The position numbers and the translations under genes were made by a program. Below, in pieces: positions 50,520 to 61,489 of a stretch of 64,000 nt of DNA; the stretch's first letter is position 1, and every line of letters begins with the position of its first letter. Source of the DNA: Bacteroidota bacterium (GTDB taxonomy: Bacteria > Bacteroidota > Rhodothermia > Rhodothermales > Bin80); contig JAPOTS010000047.1 in assembly GCA_026709065.1 (NCBI GenBank), positions 1 through 64,000 on the forward strand, written 5' to 3'. Below the pieces are notes generated by a model, which saw only the letters and a list, made by a program, of their open reading frames with translations, was not told the origin of the DNA and made no database searches.

Positions 50520-52157
50520 ATGCTGATTAAGGATGCAAATCTTGTAATTGTTGATGTAGAAACGACAGGAATTGATCCAAACCATGAACGAATCATAGAA
50601 TTGGCAGCAGTTAAAATCCGTGGTGACAACGTTGAAGATACGTTTGAATCATTCGTTGATCCAGAACGGGCAATCCCCAGAGTAATTACAAGATTAACAG
50701 GAATTACATCGGCTGATGTTTTTGGCGCACCACGAGCCTATGAGATATTGCCTGATTTTGTTGATTTTTTGGGAAATGCGGTATTTGTAGCGCATAACTG
50801 TTCCTTTGACTGGAACTTTATTGAAACGGAGCTACTTCGTGCACAGCTCCCAAAGCTAAGAAATTCAACACTGTGCACCGTACGCGTAGCGAGACGTTTA
50901 CTTACTGGGCTACCATCTAGAAGCTTAGGAAGCCTGATAAAATTTTTTCACATTAAACCGAATCATCGTCATCGTGCCTTGAGTGATGTTCTGTCAACGC
51001 ATCAAGTATTGAATCACTTGATTGATAGATTGGAAAAACAGCATGGAATCACCGAATTAGATCAACTCTTACGATTTCAAAATTCTCGGTATGAGAAAAA
51101 GTCCATCAAGAAAAATCTCCCGAAGATTGAATATATTTTAACTCAGCTTCCAGATGCTTCAGGTGTATATAAAATGTTTAACAAAGATGGCCGCATCCTA
51201 TACATCGGGAAATCAAAGAGTCTCAAAGATCGGGTACGTAGCTACTTTACAGGGATTGAGAGCCATGCAAGGCATACGCGCGAAATGATTCGGCAAGTCC
51301 AAGACATCCAATGGACGGTGACGCAAACCGAATTAGAGGCATTATTGCTTGAATCCAGACTGATCAAGGAATTTGCACCCCATTTCAATAAGGCGGGGCG
51401 AACCTACAGGCACAGACCGTGTATTCGCTTAGGAATGATTGGGAATTCTTCATGGGTCACTGTTGTAGAGCATATTCACTCAGATGGGGGGAAGCATTTT
51501 GGGCCCATATCTAGCCGTAAGGAAGCTTCACGATTGGCACAGGCATTAGTACGTTTATTTGGAGATAAATCAGATACTTTTAGATCTTTTGAACGAGATG
51601 GTGTGGGCTTAACGTCCTCAAAGATCGGGGGGCGTTTGACTGATGAAGGACTCCGTAATGCCCAGGCATTATTAGAGGGAAGAGATACTCAATCATTGGC
51701 GACTCTGTTGAATGAAATTAACGAAGCCTCTAAAGACCAAGCGTATGAAATCGCCGCTCAAAAACGCAATTTTTTAAATTTATTGGAGTCCATTCAATCT
51801 CGCCCTGACTTTTTAAGGACCCCATTATTGGAACGTACTGGCTCGGTTGTTTACCAACGTAAGCCGTCAACTGAAATTCATTTCATGGTTTGTGGTGTCC
51901 CAGTCGTCCACCTCAAATGGACAGGGGATCACGACCTCTTGAAAACAGCTACATCGAAATTTTATGAAGATGCTGTGACATCAGTGGATCGTGTGACGGC
52001 TCACCACATGGATGCTATTAGTGTCATGGGAGCTTGGATGTATAAGCAAAAAAATCATATTTCCGTTATCCCATTTAGCGTAAATGAACAACCACAAAAT
52101 TTTGAAGGTAAATTGCTTGCGATCCTAGAAAATGAATCAATTATCAAAAAAAAGTGA
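50520..52157 (+). CDS. DnaQ-like exonuclease fused to UvrC/Cho-type GIY-YIG domain
   Basis: NLVIVDVETTGIDPNHERIIELAAVKI, and LPDASGVYKMFNKDGRILYIGKSKSLKDRVRSYF. Confidence 0.9.
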   Translation: MLIKDANLVIVDVETTGIDPNHERIIELAAVKIRGDNVEDTFESFVDPERAIPRVITRLTGITSADVFGAPRAYEILPDFVDFLGNAVFVAHNCSFDWNFIETELLRAQLPKLRNSTLCTVRVARRLLTGLPSRSLGSLIKFFHIKPNHRHRALSDVLSTHQVLNHLIDRLEKQHGITELDQLLRFQNSRYEKKSIKKNLPKIEYILTQLPDASGVYKMFNKDGRILYIGKSKSLKDRVRSYFTGIESHARHTREMIRQVQDIQWTVTQTELEALLLESRLIKEFAPHFNKAGRTYRHRPCIRLGMIGNSSWVTVVEHIHSDGGKHFGPISSRKEASRLAQALVRLFGDKSDTFRSFERDGVGLTSSKIGGRLTDEGLRNAQALLEGRDTQSLATLLNEINEASKDQAYEIAAQKRNFLNLLESIQSRPDFLRTPLLERTGSVVYQRKPSTEIHFMVCGVPVVHLKWTGDHDLLKTATSKFYEDAVTSVDRVTAHHMDAISVMGAWMYKQKNHISVIPFSVNEQPQNFEGKLLAILENESIIKKK

Positions 52158-52233
52158 GATATAAATTCCCATTATGATGCATAGCTACCAAAATATTCCT
52201 AAATTTGCAGAAATTAGATTGTAGGCCCATTTG

Positions 52234-52737
52234 ATGTTTCCTGAAGTCTTTTTTATTGTGTCTAGTGTTGTGGCTGTATTCGCAGCATTAGCGATGCTCA
52301 TTTCGCGTAGCCCAGTTCAGAGCGCCTTATGGCTGATTTTAGTAATGTTGTGTGTTGCAGGTTTGTATGTGACACTTAGTGCTGACTTTATCGCAGTTGT
52401 TCAAGTACTCGTTTATGCAGGCGCGATCATGGTGTTATTTTTGTTTGTCATTATGCTACTTAACTTAGGCGCAGTACCTCAGTTAGAAAAAATAGATTTC
52501 AAAAAAGGGTTAGGTTTTGTGCTGCTGACGGTCATCTTAGCACAGTTGGTCTATATTACATCAACAACGTCTACAGCACTGTCATCAAAAGTCATTGAAA
52601 ATCCTGAAACAGGATCGGCATTAAAGATTGCTGAAGAATTATTTACAAGATATCTACTTCCCTTTGAAATGATTGGAATCCTACTGTTGGTTGCAACAGT
52701 AGGGGCCGTTATTCTTGCTAAGCGTACATTTGAATAA
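52234..52737 (+). CDS. nuoJ: NADH-quinone oxidoreductase subunit J
   Basis: [51 protein letters not shown]. Confidence 0.93.
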   Translation: MFPEVFFIVSSVVAVFAALAMLISRSPVQSALWLILVMLCVAGLYVTLSADFIAVVQVLVYAGAIMVLFLFVIMLLNLGAVPQLEKIDFKKGLGFVLLTVILAQLVYITSTTSTALSSKVIENPETGSALKIAEELFTRYLLPFEMIGILLLVATVGAVILAKRTFE

Positions 52738-52741
52738 ATTG

Positions 52742-53047
52742 ATGGGAATTCCACTTACCTGGTACTTAACACTCAGTGCAGTTCTATTTTCTATAGGAGT
52801 GATGGGGGTGTTGTTTAGAAGTAACCTGATCATCATTTTGATGTCTGTTGAATTGATGCTTAATGCGGTGAATATTACGCTGATTGCATTTGCCCAATTC
52901 ATGGGTGATGTATCAGGTCAAATTTTAGTGTTTTTTGTTATTTCGGTTGCTGCCGCCGAAGCAGCGATTGGCCTCGCGATCGTCATCGCCATTTTCCGTA
53001 ATAAACTTACTATTGATGTTAATAATATCAAGCTGTTTAGGCACTAA
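52742..53047 (+). CDS. nuoK: NADH-quinone oxidoreductase subunit K
   Basis: [34 protein letters not shown] and [17 protein letters not shown]. Confidence 0.93.
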   Translation: MGIPLTWYLTLSAVLFSIGVMGVLFRSNLIIILMSVELMLNAVNITLIAFAQFMGDVSGQILVFFVISVAAAEAAIGLAIVIAIFRNKLTIDVNNIKLFRH

Positions 53048-53055
53048 GTCAATTT

Positions 53056-55050
53056 ATGTCAACTAAACTCGCTGTTCAGCTGATCATACTGTTGCCACTC
53101 ATCGGGGCAACAGTACTCGGATTGTTTCCTCTTTTTGCTCGGGGATTACGTCAACACAAGACGCTTTTAGGCACCGTAGGAACGCTCATCGTTGCTGTTC
53201 CTTTCGGTCTCACGTTTAGTTTATTTGCCCAGGGAGTTGACACCCCTGTGGTGACATCCATGTATACATGGATGGGGGTAGGAGATTTTTCGGTGAATAT
53301 AGCTTATCGGATTGATCAACTGTCGCTGATCATGACCTTGGTTGTCACAGGTGTTGGAGCATTGATCCATTTGTATGCAATTGGTTATATGGCTGAGGAT
53401 CGTTCCTTTTGGAAATTCTTTTCTTACCTCAATCTGTTTATCTTCATGATGCTCAACCTAGTATTGGCTGATAATTTATTGGTCGTGTTTCTAGGTTGGG
53501 AGGGGGTTGGACTCTGCTCCTATCTTCTAATAGGGTTTTGGTATGAACAGAAGAAAAACAGTGCTGCGGCAAGTAAAGCGTTCATTGTCAATAGGGTGGG
53601 GGACTTTGCATTTCTGATTGCAATGTTCATCTTGGTGAAAGAGCTTGGGAGTTTAGATTTTGCTACGGTTCTTTCAGGAGCCGAAATGATGTCGGATGTG
53701 ACGATAGCATGGGTCGTACTTCTGTTGTTTTTGGGAGCCACTGGAAAAAGTGCTCAGATTCCATTATTTGTCTGGCTTCCCGATGCCATGGCTGGTCCTA
53801 CACCAGTGTCTGCCCTCATCCATGCTGCCACCATGGTTACCAGTGGACTGTATTTATTAGCACGACTTTCCCCACTTGTTCTGATGGCTCCCGAAGTGAT
53901 GGTAGTGATTGCCATTGTAGGAGCGACCACCGCGATTGTTGCAGCGACAATCGCATTGACACAGACGGATATAAAACGTGTTCTTGCCTATTCAACCGTT
54001 TCTCAATTAGGGTATATGTTTATGGCAGCTGGTGTGGGTGCATTTTTCGTTGCAATTTTTCATGTCGTCACACATGCATTCTTCAAAGCATGCTTGTTTC
54101 TTGGCTCTGGCAGTGTCATACACGGAATGCATCATGTAGAACATGAAATTAAGGAAAAAGGGTATGAGGGATCGTTTGATGCTCAGGATATGAGTTTCAT
54201 GGGAGGATTGAAAAACTACATGCCTATCACGCGCTGGACCTATCTGTTATCTACACTTGCGATTGCGGGCATCCCGTTGACAGCAGGATTTTTCTCCAAG
54301 GATGAGATCCTCTTCAAAGCCTTTGAATATGGAGCTGACGGGAATCTTTACGCTTGGTTTGTTTGGGGCATCGGAATCCTGACCGCACTGTTGACTGCAT
54401 TTTATATGATGCGCTCCTATATGCTGACCTTTGAAGGCAGTTCTAGGTGGCCGATGAACGATCAGATTCATCCCCATGAATCTCCAGGTACCATGACGAT
54501 GCCTCTGGTAATTTTGGCTGGCTTATCAATGATAGGAGGGGCGATTGGATTTCCAAAGGTTGCAGAAAAAATCGGATTATCTAATTGGATTCACGACTAT
54601 TTGGTTGGGCATGGCGATCATTTAGGCCCTGTTGCTGAGCCAGACATTCATTCCCATGTCAGTGTAGCAGCCGAAATCGGATTAATTCTTCTTGGGGCCG
54701 CGATTGCAGTTATTGGGGTGCTATGGGCATGGCGCTTCTTTGCTAAATATGAACTCGGAGGAGATGAACTGATACGAAGCAGATTTGGTGCTTTATATCG
54801 CTGGTGGAATACGAGTTATTACTGGGATATGTTTTATGATCGTACAATTGTACGTCCTATCATTGGAGGGGCTCAGAAAGCGCTTGCTCCATTTGACAAG
54901 TATATCGTGGATGGAATCGTCAATACTCTTGGGCGCATCTCAATGGCATTAAGTTGGTTGTTTGGTCGTTTTCAGACTGGTGTAGTTCAGAATTATGCCC
55001 TTGCAATCGTCTTAGGAACTGTGATCTTGATTGCCCTGTTTTTATTTTAA
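53056..55050 (+). CDS. nuoL: NADH-quinone oxidoreductase subunit L
   Basis: LLVVFLGWEGVGLCSYLLIGFWYEQ, GPTPVSALIHAATMVTSGLYLLARLSPL, HAFFKACLFLGSGSVIHGMH. Confidence 0.96.
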   Translation: MSTKLAVQLIILLPLIGATVLGLFPLFARGLRQHKTLLGTVGTLIVAVPFGLTFSLFAQGVDTPVVTSMYTWMGVGDFSVNIAYRIDQLSLIMTLVVTGVGALIHLYAIGYMAEDRSFWKFFSYLNLFIFMMLNLVLADNLLVVFLGWEGVGLCSYLLIGFWYEQKKNSAAASKAFIVNRVGDFAFLIAMFILVKELGSLDFATVLSGAEMMSDVTIAWVVLLLFLGATGKSAQIPLFVWLPDAMAGPTPVSALIHAATMVTSGLYLLARLSPLVLMAPEVMVVIAIVGATTAIVAATIALTQTDIKRVLAYSTVSQLGYMFMAAGVGAFFVAIFHVVTHAFFKACLFLGSGSVIHGMHHVEHEIKEKGYEGSFDAQDMSFMGGLKNYMPITRWTYLLSTLAIAGIPLTAGFFSKDEILFKAFEYGADGNLYAWFVWGIGILTALLTAFYMMRSYMLTFEGSSRWPMNDQIHPHESPGTMTMPLVILAGLSMIGGAIGFPKVAEKIGLSNWIHDYLVGHGDHLGPVAEPDIHSHVSVAAEIGLILLGAAIAVIGVLWAWRFFAKYELGGDELIRSRFGALYRWWNTSYYWDMFYDRTIVRPIIGGAQKALAPFDKYIVDGIVNTLGRISMALSWLFGRFQTGVVQNYALAIVLGTVILIALFLF

Positions 55051-55068
55051 TTTTGTGAAGAACGTGCT

Positions 55069-56682
55069 ATGGAGCTCCCAAATCTGTTAACGGTGATCAT
55101 TTTTTTACCATTGGTAGGATCGCTTCTCTTGCTTTTTGCTCCCAGCGATCGCTCGGTGAAATGGTTTGCACTTATCGTGACGCTTGGCGCATTTGTGTTA
55201 TCGTTGCCTTTGTGGTTTGGTTTTGATGTGGTCAATGCGGCAGATCTGCAATTTCGGGGAATTGAATTCCCATTGATTTCTGAGACTCTTGATGTGCGGT
55301 ATTTAATCGGGATTGATGGGTTCAGTTTACTATTAGTGTTGTTAACGACATTTCTAGGGCCGATCATTGTTTTGTGCTCATGGAATTATATTACAAAGAG
55401 TACCAAAGCCTACTATATTCTGTTGTTGATACTCCAGACAGGAATGACCGGAGTATTTTGTGCCTTTGATATACTTTTATTTTATATCTTCTTTGAATTG
55501 ACACTTATCCCGATGTATTTCCTTATCGGGATTTGGGGAGGGGAGAGGCGTATTTACGCAGCCATCAAGTTTGTAATCTATACAATGGCTGGGTCACTAC
55601 TCATGTTAATTGCAATTATATATCTTGGATATGCTGCGGGCAATGCGGTCAATGATGGAATATTTACCACCAACTACTTCAAGCTCTTGGAGTTTGATGT
55701 GCCTTTTGGAATGCAAACTTGGCTGTTTATTTTGTTTGCGTTTGCATTTGCGATCAAGGTTCCTATTTTCCCTTTCCATACGTGGCTTCCAGATGCGCAT
55801 GTTCAGGCCCCAACAGGTGGGTCGGTTGTTCTGGCGGGAGTTCTTCTAAAAATGGGTACCTATGGTCTCGTTCGCTTTTGCCTCCCCTTTTTCCCGAGTG
55901 CCTCGGCATCTCATACCCTATTAATTGGCATTTTTGCAGTGATTGGAATCGTATATGGTGCGTTGGTATCTAGGGCACAAACTGATGCAAAAAAATTGGT
56001 TGCTTATTCAAGTGTCAGTCACTTAGGTTTTGTCGTTCTGGGAATTTTTGCGTTAACCTTGGAAAGCCTGCAGGGAGCGATGATTCAGATGATCAATCAT
56101 GGGATTTCCACGGGAGCGTTATTCTTAATTGTTGGAATGTTATACGAGCGGCGCCATACGCGTTTAATGTCTGATTATGGAGGAATTGCTAAATCAGTCC
56201 CCGTCTTAACATTTTTTATGGTACTAACTGTATTAGCAAGTGCAGGACTTCCAGGATTAAATGGGTTTGTTGGCGAGTTTTTGATCTTGGTTGGTGCGTT
56301 TAGTAGTGATGCTCCTGGGATGCAGACGCTCACGATTATTGCGACCACTGGAGTTATTTTAGCCGCAGTATATTTGTTATGGATGGTCAGTCGAATGTTT
56401 TTCGGCCCATTGACACACGAGGCCAATCGCACAATGCCTGATCTCAATTTTAGAGAGTTAGTCATTCTTGTTCCAATGGCCTTGTTGATGATTATACTCG
56501 GACTGATGCCTCAACCATTTTTGAAAGTAAGTGAGCCTTCGGCAAATCGGTTGCTCAATGTGATTGAGCAAAAACGCGCTTTTGCCGAAAGTGATGATCC
56601 CAATCTGCAGCGTAGGTTTGAAATGAATGATAGAAGAATTCCTACCGGGTCACCTGATCCTCCATCTGTTCTGAAACCGTAA
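55069..56682 (+). CDS. nuoM: NADH-quinone oxidoreductase subunit M
   Basis: FFELTLIPMYFLIGIWGGERRIYAAIKF, FHTWLPDAHVQAPTGGSVVLAGVLLKMGTYGLVRF. Confidence 0.96.
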   Translation: MELPNLLTVIIFLPLVGSLLLLFAPSDRSVKWFALIVTLGAFVLSLPLWFGFDVVNAADLQFRGIEFPLISETLDVRYLIGIDGFSLLLVLLTTFLGPIIVLCSWNYITKSTKAYYILLLILQTGMTGVFCAFDILLFYIFFELTLIPMYFLIGIWGGERRIYAAIKFVIYTMAGSLLMLIAIIYLGYAAGNAVNDGIFTTNYFKLLEFDVPFGMQTWLFILFAFAFAIKVPIFPFHTWLPDAHVQAPTGGSVVLAGVLLKMGTYGLVRFCLPFFPSASASHTLLIGIFAVIGIVYGALVSRAQTDAKKLVAYSSVSHLGFVVLGIFALTLESLQGAMIQMINHGISTGALFLIVGMLYERRHTRLMSDYGGIAKSVPVLTFFMVLTVLASAGLPGLNGFVGEFLILVGAFSSDAPGMQTLTIIATTGVILAAVYLLWMVSRMFFGPLTHEANRTMPDLNFRELVILVPMALLMIILGLMPQPFLKVSEPSANRLLNVIEQKRAFAESDDPNLQRRFEMNDRRIPTGSPDPPSVLKP

Positions 56683-56691
56683 AACCCAAGT

Positions 56692-58215
56692 ATGATGACT
56701 CCCCGTATAATTTTCCTACTCGCCTTCTTAGTTACTCTGAGTATTCGCTTAGATGTGTATGCTCAGGGAGCCGAAACCCCCTCTGATACAACTCAACAGT
56801 TAGAAGACCCTTCTGATGCCACGGTGGAAGAGTCACATGACTCCGATCAGGGCAATTATAATGAAGGTCATGGAGGCTATGAAAAAACTCTTCCGCCATT
56901 GTGGTTGGTTATACCATTTATCCTACTTCTGGTCATGATTGCCACGGGGCCGCTATTTTATCATGCCCACTGGCATCATCATTATCCAAAATATGCGGTG
57001 GTTTTAGGATTGTTTGTGACCCTCTACTATCTGATTGTTCTTCAGGATGGGATTTCAATGCTCCATGCTCTTCAGGAGTATCTCTCCTTTATTGCATTGG
57101 TTGCATCTCTGTTTATTGCAGCGAGCGGGATATTTTTGAAAGTGAATGCAAGAGGAACTCCCCTTGTTAATGTTTCAATTCTATCCTTAGGGGCGGTCAT
57201 TGCAAATCTGATCGCAACGACTGGCGCAGCCATGCTATTTATTCGCCCCTATATGCGTTTGAATAAAGGAAGATTAAAGGCTTATCATATTGTGTTCTTT
57301 ATTTTCATTGTTGCTAATGTGGGCGGTGCCATGACACCAATTGGAGACCCACCCCTCTTTCTAGGATTCCTTCGGGGTGTCCCATTTTTTTGGACTGCTG
57401 CAAATCTGTGGTATGTCTGGGCTCCAACGCTCCTTGTGTTATTGGTTATTTTTTATCTGATTGACTCTCGAAATAAAGCTCAGTCTACTACTGACATTTC
57501 TTCTGGCAAAACCATTGAGATTCAGGGTAATCGTAGTTTTATCTTTGTTGTGATCATTGTTATCTCTGTATTTATTGATCCTAATGTCATTAAGACATTA
57601 AAGGGCACTCCCTTGGACTTAGTCGGAACTTACCATCTCCCATTTGGCATTCGGGAAATCATCATGTTCTCCATGTGTTTCCTTGCATTCAAGTTTTGCG
57701 ATAAAGAGGCATTGAAAAAGAACGAGTTCACATTTGAGCCTATTCGGGAGGTTGGCTGGCTATTTTTGGGGATCTTTGCGTGTATGGTGCCTGCCTTAGC
57801 ATTGATCTCAAATTTTGCTTCTGAGAATGCGTCTGGGTTGAATGCAACAACCTTCTATTGGGGGACTGGTATTTTGTCTGGGTTCTTAGATAATGCTCCG
57901 ACCTATCTTAATTTCCTTGCAGCGGCGATGGGGAAATTCAATTTAGATATCAATGTAGCCTCACAGGTTACCGAGTTTGCCTTGGATAAAGAGAATACGT
58001 ATTTATATCTATCAGCAATTTCTGTTGCTGCGGTGTTCTTTGGGGCGATGACCTATATTGGCAATGCTCCCAATTTCATGGTGAAAGCCATTGCCGAATC
58101 CAACGGTGCGGATGTTCCATCGTTTATTGGTTATCTTGTCAAGTATGGATTAACCATTTTGTTACCAGTTTACGCGGTGGTCTGGCTCCTCCGTTATAGT
58201 GGCTGGGTATTTTAA
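56692..58215 (+). CDS. NhaD-like sodium:proton antiporter
   Basis: Many TM segments. IANLIATTGAAMLFIRPYMRLN, VANVGGAMTPIGDPPLFLGFLRGVPFFWT and SGFLDNAPTYLNFL match the NhaD type of the ion transporter superfamily. Confidence 0.85.
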   Translation: MMTPRIIFLLAFLVTLSIRLDVYAQGAETPSDTTQQLEDPSDATVEESHDSDQGNYNEGHGGYEKTLPPLWLVIPFILLLVMIATGPLFYHAHWHHHYPKYAVVLGLFVTLYYLIVLQDGISMLHALQEYLSFIALVASLFIAASGIFLKVNARGTPLVNVSILSLGAVIANLIATTGAAMLFIRPYMRLNKGRLKAYHIVFFIFIVANVGGAMTPIGDPPLFLGFLRGVPFFWTAANLWYVWAPTLLVLLVIFYLIDSRNKAQSTTDISSGKTIEIQGNRSFIFVVIIVISVFIDPNVIKTLKGTPLDLVGTYHLPFGIREIIMFSMCFLAFKFCDKEALKKNEFTFEPIREVGWLFLGIFACMVPALALISNFASENASGLNATTFYWGTGILSGFLDNAPTYLNFLAAAMGKFNLDINVASQVTEFALDKENTYLYLSAISVAAVFFGAMTYIGNAPNFMVKAIAESNGADVPSFIGYLVKYGLTILLPVYAVVWLLRYSGWVF

Positions 58216-58246
58216 CAACAACAATCATTTCAAAAATTTTGAATCA

Positions 58247-58537
58247 ATGAGTCAAGTACCACTCGATAGAGACGAACTTAACAACGCGATAGCTCTTCTC
58301 CGTAATTGGAAACATAAAAATGATCGTTTGATGAAGACCTTCAAGTTTGATGATTTTCGTGAGGCGATTGCATTTATCGTGCACATTTCATTTTATGCCG
58401 AAAGTATTGACCATCATCCAATTCTCATCAATGTTTATAATTCAGTCAGTGTTGAGCTCACCACTCATAGTGCAGGGAATAAGGTGACCTCGCTAGATGT
58501 TGTGCTGGCAAATGCCATCGATAAAGTCGCTTCTTAA
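58247..58537 (+). CDS. 4a-hydroxytetrahydrobiopterin dehydratase (pterin-4a-carbinolamine dehydratase)
   Basis: LMKTFKFDDFREAIAFIVHISFYAESIDHHPILINVYNSVSVELTTHSAGNKVTSLDVVLANAID. Start set at ATG MSQVPLDRD. Confidence 0.88.
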   Translation: MSQVPLDRDELNNAIALLRNWKHKNDRLMKTFKFDDFREAIAFIVHISFYAESIDHHPILINVYNSVSVELTTHSAGNKVTSLDVVLANAIDKVAS

Positions 58538-58551
58538 GGGTCAATCGTTTA

Positions 58552-60027
58552 ATGGAGATTTCAGGGGCGTTTGATTCAATTTGGTTGGACTTAACCGGGG
58601 GGGCATCCATTCTATGGCTGTCGTTGGTGGGAATCATCGTTTTAGTTTGGGATATTTTCCGTAACAATGCTCCTCCCATTCCATGGGTATCCGCGATTGC
58701 AGTGCTCATCGCTCTTGCATATGAGTTAACGAAGGTCATTGAACCCACTTCGACTGCGTTTTTCTCCCTCATCCAGACTGGAGGCGTGGCATCCTTTATT
58801 AGTGTGATCATTTTATTTAGTGCTCTTGGTTCGATTCTTTTATGTGCTCCTTATCTTAAGGGTATCGGCCGAAGCTATGGCGAGATCTACGCATTGATGT
58901 TATTCGCTACTAGTGGAATGATCCTCTTAGGAACGGCCAATAACATGGTAACCGTCTTTGTTGGTCTTGAGACGATGTCCATAGCACTGTATATCCTCAC
59001 GGGGGTCGTGCGCAGTGATGAGGGGGCCTTGGAAAGTGCGCTTAAGTATTTTTTATTGGGCGCATTTGCCACTGGATTTTTCCTCTATGGCATTGCCCTC
59101 ATCTATGGTGCGACTGAAACCATGTATTTTTCGGGGCTTGCGGCGGGTTACTCAGTCACTGATTTACGTCCTTTGTTCTGGGTTGGTGTTGCATTGTTCT
59201 TGGTCGGATTTATGTTTAAGGTTGGGGCAGTCCCGTTTCATATGTGGACTCCTGATGTCTATCAAGGAGCACCAACCCCATTAACTGGATTCATGGCGAC
59301 GGCCTCTAAAGCTGCCGCATTTGCTGCATTGATTCTTGTGCTGTATCATGGAATAGGTGCGTTGGAGCTCGGAGGTGCTGACTGGCAGCTAGCTATTGCA
59401 ATCATCGCACTTCTCACGGTTGTTATTGGCAATATACTTGCATTAACACAGGATAATGTGAAGCGGATGTTAGCGTATTCCTCTATTGCCCATGCGGGAT
59501 ATGTATTAATTGCGCTGGTTGCTGGAACGAACGAAGCATATGCAGGGGCCGTGTATTATCTATTGATATATGCATTGATGAATATCGGTGCCTTCGGTGC
59601 GATTTCATTATTAGAATGGGATGGTAAAGAAGGTCGGAGTCAAACGCTAGATTCCCTTTCAGGAATTGGATTCAAGAGGCCGTTGATTGGTATTACGATG
59701 GCAATATTCATGTTTAGTTTAACAGGATTTCCACCGCTTGGAGGTTTTTTTGGGAAGCTTGCGGTATTTGCACCAGCGGTCAATGCTGGGTTCACATGGC
59801 TCGCTCTTGTTGGGATTGCTGCAAGTGTTTTTTCAGGATACTATTATTTGAGAGTGTTGTATGTCTTTTGGATGAAACCAGCCTCTGAAGCTGATCCAAT
59901 TGTTCAATCCAGCTCCTTTCCAATTCCAAGGTCGTCATCAATTGTACTGGTGACATGTGCCATTTTATTATTAGGAATTGGATTAATTCCTGGGGTTAGG
60001 GATCTGACGCTATCATTTTTCATTTAG
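58552..60027 (+). CDS. nuoN: NADH-quinone oxidoreductase subunit N
   Basis: VFVGLETMSIALYILTGVVRSDEGALESALKYFLLGAFATGFFLYGIALIYGAT; VPFHMWTPDVYQGAPTPLTGFMATASKAAAFAAL. Confidence 0.95.
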   Translation: MEISGAFDSIWLDLTGGASILWLSLVGIIVLVWDIFRNNAPPIPWVSAIAVLIALAYELTKVIEPTSTAFFSLIQTGGVASFISVIILFSALGSILLCAPYLKGIGRSYGEIYALMLFATSGMILLGTANNMVTVFVGLETMSIALYILTGVVRSDEGALESALKYFLLGAFATGFFLYGIALIYGATETMYFSGLAAGYSVTDLRPLFWVGVALFLVGFMFKVGAVPFHMWTPDVYQGAPTPLTGFMATASKAAAFAALILVLYHGIGALELGGADWQLAIAIIALLTVVIGNILALTQDNVKRMLAYSSIAHAGYVLIALVAGTNEAYAGAVYYLLIYALMNIGAFGAISLLEWDGKEGRSQTLDSLSGIGFKRPLIGITMAIFMFSLTGFPPLGGFFGKLAVFAPAVNAGFTWLALVGIAASVFSGYYYLRVLYVFWMKPASEADPIVQSSSFPIPRSSSIVLVTCAILLLGIGLIPGVRDLTLSFFI

Positions 60028-60050
60028 AGCCTGATACCAAGTAGGAAGTA

Positions 60051-60587
60051 ATGCGGTCATTGATTCAGGAACTACTCCCTCACGCTCCGAAAATTGGTTT
60101 ATTTGTCGCTCCCGAGATCCCTTCAAAACGCTTAAAAGGTGCGACTCGGGACTATGCAAAAGAGATTCACCAAGAGGATATTATCGCGCTTTATGATGGA
60201 ACGTTTTTAGGTAATGGAAGAGATGGAGCGATCTTTTTAGATGACAGATTTGTATTCCAGAACTCAGACCTTGAACCATCTCAGACAGTTAATTATCGAG
60301 ATATTGTTTTTGTTGAGGCGTATCAATCCAGAATTCGAGGCTCACATATTGAGATAGAAGTCAATCGAGGGCGAGCAACATTTTCTGTAAGACTTGATCT
60401 CTCCAAGCATCCCAAGAGCATGCAGTACATTGAAAAATTGCTTCATCAAGTGATGTTAGCACCTGAGACCACTGAATCTATTCAAACAGATTGGGATGCG
60501 GTGTCTGATGCACTTGACAATCTTCGTTCTAAAGGCTTGCTTACCGAATCAGATTTTCAACGCCTATTAAACCTGCGTTCAAGATAG
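60051..60587 (+). CDS. Hypothetical protein, possible PH-like domain plus SHOCT-like C-terminus
   Basis: DIIALYDGTFLGNGRDGAIFLDDRFVFQNSDLEPSQTVNYRDIVFVEAY and DALDNLRSKGLLTESDFQRLLNLRSR. Confidence 0.6.
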   Translation: MRSLIQELLPHAPKIGLFVAPEIPSKRLKGATRDYAKEIHQEDIIALYDGTFLGNGRDGAIFLDDRFVFQNSDLEPSQTVNYRDIVFVEAYQSRIRGSHIEIEVNRGRATFSVRLDLSKHPKSMQYIEKLLHQVMLAPETTESIQTDWDAVSDALDNLRSKGLLTESDFQRLLNLRSR

Positions 60588-60659
60588 ATCAAATTCGTGT
60601 GCTATCTGAACACATTTCTTTGATTATCGTAACAACTCCAAACTAACAACTTCATTCTT

Positions 60660-61274
60660 ATGTCATTTGAACTTCCTTCACTACCCTACACTCACGCTGC
60701 ATTAGAACCTTATATTGATGCGAGAACTATGGAAATACACCATGGAAAGCATCACCAAGCGTATACAACAAATTTGAACAATGCTTTGAAAGATCACCCA
60801 TTGATCCAGAGCCAATCCATTGAGGACATTCTCAGAGGGTTTGACAATCTCCCAGCCGAAATTAAAGGTGCTGTGCGTAACAACGGCGGCGGATTTGCGA
60901 ATCACAATCTTTTCTGGACAGTGCTGAGCCCCACAGGTGGAGGAACCCCATCGGGTGCCCTTGCGTCTGCGATCAATGACACATTTGGTTCTTTTGATGA
61001 CTTCAAATCAAAATTTTCAACCGCGGCAGCAACGCAATTTGGAAGTGGCTGGTCTTGGTTCGTCGTTGATGGAAGTGGAGCATTAGATGTGTATTCAACA
61101 CCAAATCAGGATAGCCCATATATGCAGGGCCATGTTCCTATTTTAGGTCTGGATGTTTGGGAGCATGCCTACTATCTAAACTATCAGAATCGTCGGCCTG
61201 ATTATGTTTCTGCCTTTTGGAATGTCGTCAACTGGGCGCAGGTTGCTGAGAATTTTGCCGCTGCAACAAATTAA
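60660..61274 (+). CDS. Fe/Mn superoxide dismutase
   Basis: [69 protein letters not shown]. Confidence 0.96.
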   Translation: MSFELPSLPYTHAALEPYIDARTMEIHHGKHHQAYTTNLNNALKDHPLIQSQSIEDILRGFDNLPAEIKGAVRNNGGGFANHNLFWTVLSPTGGGTPSGALASAINDTFGSFDDFKSKFSTAAATQFGSGWSWFVVDGSGALDVYSTPNQDSPYMQGHVPILGLDVWEHAYYLNYQNRRPDYVSAFWNVVNWAQVAENFAAATN

Positions 61275-61489
61275 TCACTTCGAGAAGTACGGCGAGGAGG
61301 TTAATGGCTCTGTGATTTAATCTTTTGGGGTGAACATGCTCATCGTCTTGAGGATCAAAGCGAATCATGCAGGATTCTGATTCAAGAGCAGATTTTCAGC
61401 GCACTGGGTTCAATCTGAGTCACCTTGGAGTTTGATCTTACGCCAATTATTTTTGGTGTTTCAATTTTATTGATCATTCACGATAATCA

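Noticed and set aside
53709-54146. 145-aa + strand ORF inside nuoL
   Set aside because: Out-of-frame shadow of nuoL; Cys/Ser/His-rich composition is typical of a spurious frame.
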